This document shows, piece after piece, positions 10,726-14,526 of a stretch of DNA of 14,526 bases. Made by a program: the position numbers and the translations under genes. Numbering within the stretch: the first letter of the stretch is position 1; each line of letters starts with the position of its first letter. The stretch covers positions 1 through 14,526 of the forward strand of contig JBJXGC010000166.1 of the NCBI GenBank assembly GCA_046154545.1. Direction: 5' to 3'. A model generated the notes under the pieces. It did no database searches, was not told where the DNA came from, and saw only the letters and a program-made list of their open reading frames with translations. Source of the stretch: JBJXGC01 sp046154545. GTDB taxonomy: Bacteria; Chloroflexota; Dehalococcoidia; Tepidiformales; Tepidiformaceae.

Positions 10726-10731
10726 ATTCTA
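10726..10731 (-). promoter_or_regulatory. Candidate -10 box for MBL-dehydrogenase operon
   Basis: TAGAAT on the minus strand lies 45 bases before the MBL start, giving a leader of about 39 bases that includes the GGGAG ribosome site. It matches the box ahead of the DUF5678-like gene. No strong -35. Confidence 0.42.
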
Positions 10732-10826
10732 CGGCATTACGGCGGCGCCGGGCAGGCCGGGGTGCGGTTCAACACGCTACGCGGGCGGTCGCACGGGGAG
10801 CAGCGGATGCGGCGAGACGAGAGCGA

Positions 10827-10874
10827 CGCCCCGGCCTCCGTGGCCTGGGGCGATGCGGCGCGGAACGCTTCCGC
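10827..10874 (-). terminator. Two hairpins between exchanger and MBL gene
   Basis: In the 230-base gap after the exchanger stop are two inverted repeats. The first met by transcription is 10860-10874, GCGGAA around a 3-base loop. The second is 10827-10852, CGCCCC-GGCC around TCCGT with one bulged T on the return strand, a 10-bp stem. Neither has a T-tract, so intrinsic termination is uncertain, but they lie between a convincing 3' end and the next promoter. Nothing else supportable is seen in the gap. Confidence 0.35.
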
Positions 10875-10910
10875 AGGGGCGATCAAAACCGCGGCCGGTG
10901 GCCCGGGCAA

Positions 10911-12155
10911 TCAGTCCGGCGACTCGTGGGCCGGTTTTCCACGCATCATGCTCCAGGCGAGGCGTGAGGTGACCGGTATGTCCTTGCGGTTGATGATCAG
11001 GATGATGACGCAAAGTACAGCATAGGCAGCGGAGTACCAGAGCCGGACGGCTTCATTGGTGATGAAGAGCTGGGTGGCGAAGAGGACGAAGAGCGCGACA
11101 GCTTCGCGCATGCCCATACGGAGGTTGATGAACACGGCGATGGCGAAGGCGGACTGGGCCGCCGTGAGGAAGATCTCCTCGCGCTGATGTGAGTCCAGCG
11201 GCAGGCCATTCGTGAACCCGAAGTCGCCGGCTGAGATGAGGTAGACGACCGGGAGGGTGCCGATGAGCAGGGTCCACTGGTTGACTTTGGATGAGATGAG
11301 GACACCCATGCCCGCCCCCGCACGGCCACGCCAGGCGAGCAAGCTCGCGACGAGCACCTCGGGGGCCTCCGAGGCGAGCGGTGCGAGCCACTGGATGAGG
11401 AGAAACTCCGAGATGCCGAAGTCGGCGCCGATCTCCTTGAGGGCCTCGGTGAACGGGTGGGCGGCCGTGAAAATCACGAACGCCGGGACGGCGAGCATGA
11501 CGAGGGTGACGACACGCCGCCGCCGTTTCTCGAGTGAGCCGATTGCCCGCGCCGGCCCGACGAGCTCCACCTCGTGCGACTCCTGGCGGGCGGTGAAGAA
11601 GACGTAGGCGATGAACATGGAGACCAGCACGATCGTGTCGAGGATGGTCACGTGATGGCGCAGGGGGATGAGGATGACGTAAAGCGTGGCGATCGTGAGG
11701 AAGGCGATCTCGAGCGAGCGCTGTTTATCGACCACCAGCTCTTTGAGGCGGGTGCGATAGAAGAAGATGACGAAGACGATCGGCCAGGCGAGGCCGATGA
11801 GGAGCCGGTTGCCACCCGTCATATTGGCGATGGCAAGGCCCTTCTCGGCTTCGATCGGGTCCGCCCCGGCCTCCCAGGCCAGGACAGCGTCTACCGCGTA
11901 TTCGGGGAGCACGGCGATCAGGGCGATGATCGCAAGGGCGAAGCCCTGGGAGATCTCCAGTTCGGCTGCTTCAGCCGCCCAGCTCAGCAGGAAGGCGGCG
12001 GCCAGCACGCCACCCCCGAAGACGAACGCGCCAAGGACCGGGTCCAGATGGGTGCCCGTGAGCCGCAACACGACGGCGGGGACTCCCAGGCTGGCCATCC
12101 CGGCGATCGTGGCCCAACTGCGGCCGTGCCGCTCCGCGGTCGGCGTCGCCGTCAT
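10911..12155 (-). CDS. Sodium/calcium exchanger family membrane protein
   Basis: This 414-residue polytopic membrane protein has the two inverted alpha-repeats of the Ca2+:cation antiporter superfamily. Repeat one is about residues 78-125 (ALIAVLPEYAVDAVL, then NMTGGNRLLIGLAWP) and repeat two about 257-303 (LAPLASEAPEVLVASLLAW, then SSKVNQWTLLIGTLP). Glu85 and Glu263/Glu266 with Asn111 and Asn292 sit where the ion-binding acid and amide residues are expected. The repeats differ from the canonical GTSLPE and GSNIFN, so the ion may not be calcium. A basic cytoplasmic loop (EKRRRRV, around 209-215) separates the halves. About 10-11 hydrophobic segments are seen. The ATG at 12155 has no ribosome site and no clear promoter box. 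It stands apart from its neighbours by 94 and 230 bases. CaxA-like, YrbG-like or a separate branch are all possible. Confidence 0.85.
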   Translation of the reverse strand: MTATPTAERHGRSWATIAGMASLGVPAVVLRLTGTHLDPVLGAFVFGGGVLAAAFLLSWAAEAAELEISQGFALAIIALIAVLPEYAVDAVLAWEAGADPIEAEKGLAIANMTGGNRLLIGLAWPIVFVIFFYRTRLKELVVDKQRSLEIAFLTIATLYVILIPLRHHVTILDTIVLVSMFIAYVFFTARQESHEVELVGPARAIGSLEKRRRRVVTLVMLAVPAFVIFTAAHPFTEALKEIGADFGISEFLLIQWLAPLASEAPEVLVASLLAWRGRAGAGMGVLISSKVNQWTLLIGTLPVVYLISAGDFGFTNGLPLDSHQREEIFLTAAQSAFAIAVFINLRMGMREAVALFVLFATQLFITNEAVRLWYSAAYAVLCVIILIINRKDIPVTSRLAWSMMRGKPAHESPD

Positions 12156-12249
12156 GACGCGCCCATGGGGCGGGACCGGCGGGACCGTGCCTGCCGCCGG
12201 ACCGTGCTCAGCGCGGTGGGGGGCTTATCCATAGGTCGCTTGGGAATGT

Positions 12250-12963
12250 TTATTCATAGAACGGGATCGCCTCCGCCGTCTCCCAATAGTTGTTGAGGTT
12301 CCCCTCGGGCAAGCCTCTGCCGGGATGAAAACGGCCCTTGTGCATCTGATCGACCATCTGCTGAGTGGTCTCGAGCGACTCGTCGAAGACGGCGGCGAAG
12401 TAGCCGATGCCCTGAGTGGAGTGCGCGTCGGAGCCGCCGGTCCCTGGTTTACCCATGATCTTCGCCACCTGAAGGGCAAAGTAGTTCTCCCGTGGGGTGT
12501 TGCAGCCGTTCAGCACTTCGATCCCGTGGACAAGCTGAAAGACGGGCAGCTTCGAGGCCTGTTCGGGGGTGAGGTCGAACGGCTTCTTGCCCTCGCGCTT
12601 GAAGTGGACCGGGTCGAAGAAGTGGCGAAAGGGATGGGCGACCACGAGGAAGGCGCCCTGCTCATCGGCGATTTCGCGCAGCTTCTCGAGGCGCCGGATG
12701 CCGGCCGCATAGCCCTTCAGGCCGATGGCGAGGATGTGGCCCATGTCCGTCGAAACTTCCATGCCGTTGTTCACGAAGATGTGCTGGTGTTTCTGGCGAA
12801 AGGGGGTGAGGTCCCAGGACTCCCACATCCGGTCGTGTTCCGTGATGTTTACGCCGGTGAGGCCGATGCGCGTGGCCTCAACGATGAGGTCCTCGGGGTT
12901 GAGCATCGAATCGGAAGCGCCTTTGAGAGTGTGCAGGTGCATGTCAATGATCGTCCCTGGCAC
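12250..12963 (-). CDS. PHP-domain metal-dependent phosphoesterase/hydrolase
   Basis: The 237-residue product is a stand-alone PHP domain, a TIM-like barrel with up to three metals that usually cleaves phosphoesters. All expected ligands are visible: His9 and His11 (DMHLHT), Asp18, His43 (TEHD), Glu69 (NGMEVS), His76 (MGHIL), His110 (VAHPFR), and Asp179/His181 (GGSDAHS). No polymerase or helicase domain is attached, so it is not a DNA polymerase X or DnaE piece. It resembles the trpH/YciV class of small PHP proteins, but has HPF-R and NNYWETAEAIPFYE features I cannot tie to one activity. The start is a GTG with a strong AAGGAGG 7 bases upstream (12971-12977) and an extended -10 promoter before it. 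It follows the small membrane gene by 36 bases. The stop is TAA. Confidence 0.9.
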   Translation of the reverse strand: MPGTIIDMHLHTLKGASDSMLNPEDLIVEATRIGLTGVNITEHDRMWESWDLTPFRQKHQHIFVNNGMEVSTDMGHILAIGLKGYAAGIRRLEKLREIADEQGAFLVVAHPFRHFFDPVHFKREGKKPFDLTPEQASKLPVFQLVHGIEVLNGCNTPRENYFALQVAKIMGKPGTGGSDAHSTQGIGYFAAVFDESLETTQQMVDQMHKGRFHPGRGLPEGNLNNYWETAEAIPFYE

Positions 12964-12970
12964 GCCCGCG

Positions 12971-12977
12971 CCTCCTT
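12971..12977 (-). promoter_or_regulatory. Ribosome binding site for the GTG-started PHP gene
   Basis: AAGGAGG on the minus strand, 7 bases before the GTG at 12963, is the strongest ribosome site in the window and settles this non-ATG start. Confidence 0.8.
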
Positions 12978-12993
12978 GTTCTGCGTTTCACGG

Positions 12994-13002
12994 AGTATAT
13001 CA
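12994..13002 (-). promoter_or_regulatory. Extended -10 promoter for PHP gene, built on the preceding stop codon
   Basis: The minus strand reads TGATATACT: a TGn extension plus TATACT. The TGA is also the stop codon of the membrane gene. Transcription would begin near 12987, leaving about 24 bases of leader with the ribosome site. No -35 match is seen, as is usual for extended -10 promoters. Confidence 0.55.
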
Positions 13003-13410
13003 CTGCTCGGCGAGGAGCGGCATGAGCCAGCCGAAGAGGCCGAGGAAGGCCGCCGACATCCCCGTCCAGAGCCACCATTGGTCCCGCCAGAGCAGTGTGA
13101 GGAGGGGCAGGGGCATGATCGCGATGACGCTCACACCGGCGAGGAAGGGCGCGCTGGGGCTCCCGAAAAGGCCAGGCTGGGAGGCAAGGCCGGCCTCTTC
13201 GTAGATGACGGCGATGACGAGGCCCGCCATCGTCCAGGCGACGAACGTCCCGATCGAAACGGGGACGGCGATGAGGGCGGGGTTCGTGCCCTCGCCCAGC
13301 CAACGCTGGGCGACCGCGAACCGCCGCCGGGTGAACACGTAGGTCAGGGCGGCCGTCGAGAGTAGCGCCATCGCATACCCGGCGACCCACCCGGCGATCA
13401 GGGCCGCCAT
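13000..13410 (-). CDS. Small four-helix membrane protein of unknown function
   Basis: I do not recognise this 136-residue protein. It is strongly hydrophobic, with likely membrane segments near residues 5-26, 44-68, 88-108 and 113-133, and short basic or polar loops such as TRRRFAVAQRW between helices one and two. Trp residues cluster near RDQWWLWTG. No catalytic motif, Cys pair or repeat is evident. The ATG at 13410 lies inside the end of ispE, overlapping it by 13 bases in another frame, so it is probably translated with ispE; only a weak GGGG precedes it. Its stop codon forms part of the PHP promoter. Hydropathy, frame-consistent codon use and the overlap argue that it is real. An isoprenoid or lipid-linked role is suggested only by the ispE link. 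Confidence 0.72.
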   Translation of the reverse strand: MAALIAGWVAGYAMALLSTAALTYVFTRRRFAVAQRWLGEGTNPALIAVPVSIGTFVAWTMAGLVIAVIYEEAGLASQPGLFGSPSAPFLAGVSVIAIMPLPLLTLLWRDQWWLWTGMSAAFLGLFGWLMPLLAEQ

Positions 13411-14267
13411 AGCGACCCCATGGTGCGGGTCTCGACAACGGTGCAGGCGAGACCGGCGGCGCTCCTGGCCACAGCCGTCGCCCGGCCCAGTGGGCCGATC
13501 CAGAACAGGGTAGGACCGGCGCCAGCGAGGCGCACCGCCTCGCCGATGCGCTCCTCCAGTTGCTCCCAGAGGGCAGCGAGTTGGGGGAACAGGTCGAATG
13601 CCACCCGTTCGAACGTGTTGAACACATCAGCGCTCGTGAACGGCCCGGCGGCCCGCCTTGCGAAAGCCCCCGAGACGGCGCCGTCGTCGAACGGGAGTTC
13701 GTCGAGGGCGGCGAACATCCGGGCGGTCTTCCGTTCGATCGTCTCCGGCGGGATGAAGAGCACGACGTCGTGTTCGGTGAGCGGCGCGAGGGGGGTGACC
13801 AGTTCGCCGCGGCCGGTGGCGCGAGCCGTGCCGCCGTGGACGAAAAACGGTTCGTCGCTACCGACGGCGGCCGCCGCGTCCAGAAGCTGGGCATCGGTCA
13901 CGCCCGGCCACTCCAGCTGGAGCAGGCGCAGGACCGTGGCGGCGTCCGAGGCGCCACCGCCCAGCCCGCCGGCCGCCGGGATGCGCTTGTCGAGCGCAAT
14001 CTGGAGTCCGGCGATATCGCACCCCGCACGGTCGCCGAGGGCGGCCGCGGCCCGCCAGGCGAGGTTGGTCCGGTCGCCGGGGGTGCCTTCAGCGAAGGGT
14101 CCGGTGACGACGACAGGGACATCCCCTCGCTGTTGCGTGACCTGGTCGGCGAGGGCAAGGGTTTGGAGGATGGTGTCGATCTCGTGGTAGCCGTCAGGCC
14201 GGCGGCCGGTGACTTCCAGCACGAGGTTAATCTTCGCCGGGGCGAGTCCGCGGCGCACGTCAAACAT
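13398..14267 (-). CDS. ispE: 4-diphosphocytidyl-2-C-methyl-D-erythritol kinase
   Basis: IspE phosphorylates the 2-hydroxyl of CDP-methylerythritol with ATP, in the MEP (non-mevalonate) pathway to isoprenoids. The 289-residue product has the GHMP-kinase pattern: APAKINLVLEVTGRRPDGYH at the N terminus with catalytic Lys12, the ATP loop IPAAGGLGGGASDAAT near 96-111, catalytic Asp138 in GSDEPFF, and the C-terminal LAGAGPTLFWIG. The length is normal. The ATG at 14267 is preferred because it puts AKIN at the usual distance and overlaps the rsmA stop by 8 bases (ATGTTTGA), giving translational coupling; an ATG at 14291 would add eight residues and a 32-base overlap, and neither start has a clear ribosome site. 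Its presence shows that the organism makes isoprenoids by the MEP route. Cytoplasmic. Confidence 0.94.
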   Translation of the reverse strand: MFDVRRGLAPAKINLVLEVTGRRPDGYHEIDTILQTLALADQVTQQRGDVPVVVTGPFAEGTPGDRTNLAWRAAAALGDRAGCDIAGLQIALDKRIPAAGGLGGGASDAATVLRLLQLEWPGVTDAQLLDAAAAVGSDEPFFVHGGTARATGRGELVTPLAPLTEHDVVLFIPPETIERKTARMFAALDELPFDDGAVSGAFARRAAGPFTSADVFNTFERVAFDLFPQLAALWEQLEERIGEAVRLAGAGPTLFWIGPLGRATAVARSAAGLACTVVETRTMGSLWRP

Positions 14268-14526
14268 CGGCGCGGACGCGTTCGACGGCATCCAGGAGCG
14301 CCAGCCACTCGAGTACGGAGAGGGTCTCGGCCCGGCGCATGGGGTCGATGGCGGCCATCACGAGGGCCGCGTCCGCTCCCTCGGGTGGGAGCCAGACGGC
14401 CCGGGCGAGGCCGTTATGGATCTGTTTGCGGGGGTTCCGGAACGTGCGTGAGACGAGTTCGAAGAAGGCGGCGAGGCGTACCCGGGGGACAAGCGGTTCC
14501 GCCCGGATGGTGAGCCGAATGACCGA
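14260..14526 (-). CDS. rsmA: 16S rRNA dimethyladenosine transferase, C-terminal part
   Basis: Only the last 88 residues are in the window; the gene runs on past base 14526. The reading frame gives SVIRLTIRAEPLVPR, then FFELVSRTFRNPRKQIHNGL and AAIDPMRRAETLSVLEW before TGA. These match the C-terminal helical domain of RsmA (KsgA), where the family has a VVRL strand, an F-x-x-R-RK-x-L-x-N helix and an RAE-LS-E-F/W helix. RsmA dimethylates two adjacent adenosines near the 3' end of 16S rRNA during small-subunit maturation. The catalytic Rossmann domain lies outside the window. The stop overlaps the ispE start, and rsmA-ispE adjacency is common in bacteria, which supports both calls. Confidence 0.88.
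   Translation of the reverse strand, partial: SVIRLTIRAEPLVPRVRLAAFFELVSRTFRNPRKQIHNGLARAVWLPPEGADAALVMAAIDPMRRAETLSVLEWLALLDAVERVRADV

Noticed and set aside
10777..11013. A 78-codon minus-strand frame in the exchanger-MBL gap
   Set aside because: It overlaps the exchanger end out of frame, is rich in Pro, His and Arg, and has no promoter, ribosome site or family resemblance.
7939..11025. A 1028-codon open frame on the plus strand
   Set aside because: It runs antisense across the MFS, dehydrogenase, MBL and exchanger genes, all of which have clear family motifs. Its product is a low-complexity Asp/Glu/Gly/Ala-rich string, the usual mirror of GC-biased third positions.
12175..12215. Direct copies of GGACCGTGC in the gap between exchanger and PHP genes
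   Set aside because: Only two 9-base copies 8 bases apart in GC-rich sequence, with no promoter or hairpin to give them meaning; likely chance.
12944..13894. A 316-codon minus-strand frame overlapping ispE and the small membrane gene
   Set aside because: Its product is Arg/Pro/Ser-rich and motif-free, and the other frame carries complete IspE motifs.

Overview
This is a GC-rich window (roughly two thirds G+C by eye) in which every supportable gene lies on the minus strand. From right to left, in the direction of transcription, the order is: rsmA (3' end only), ispE, a small four-helix membrane protein, a PHP-domain metal hydrolase, a sodium/calcium-exchanger-like antiporter, an MBL-fold hydrolase, a medium-chain dehydrogenase, an MFS transporter, an LLM-class flavin oxidoreductase, a very large single-chain biotin-dependent acyl-CoA carboxylase, a DUF5678-like protein, a retropepsin-like aspartic protease and a GMC-family oxidoreductase. 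I see no tRNA, rRNA, CRISPR array, insertion sequence or prophage gene.

The likely source is a high-GC bacterium, probably Chloroflexota (Dehalococcoidia/SAR202-like). That is inference from the combination of a one-polypeptide acyl-CoA carboxylase, the retropepsin/DUF5678 pair, LLM and GMC flavoenzymes, an rsmA-ispE pair and TANNNT boxes placed for leaderless mRNAs. No marker in the window fixes the taxon.

Layout. Right part (12.25-14.53 kb): a housekeeping block of rsmA (rRNA methylation), ispE (MEP isoprenoid pathway) and a small membrane gene. These overlap and are probably co-transcribed; the PHP gene follows with its own extended -10 promoter. Middle (7.3-12.2 kb): the exchanger stands alone, followed by a 230-bp gap with two hairpins and a promoter. 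Then MBL hydrolase and dehydrogenase form a tight pair (27-bp gap), and the MFS gene follows after 48 bp with a leaderless-type promoter. Left part (0-7.3 kb): the LLM oxidoreductase, carboxylase and GMC oxidoreductase each have an apparent promoter, and the DUF5678-like/retropepsin pair shares a 4-base ATGA overlap.

How the genes may work together: the flavin monooxygenase-like, GMC, dehydrogenase, hydrolase, transporter and acyl-CoA carboxylase genes would suit a heterotroph oxidising alcohols, ketones and acids into acyl-CoA metabolism, but no substrate can be read from the sequence. The least ordinary parts are the DUF5678-like/retropepsin module with its internally repeated partner and repeat-rich upstream region, the all-in-one carboxylase, and a recurring TAGRNT promoter box ahead of five genes.
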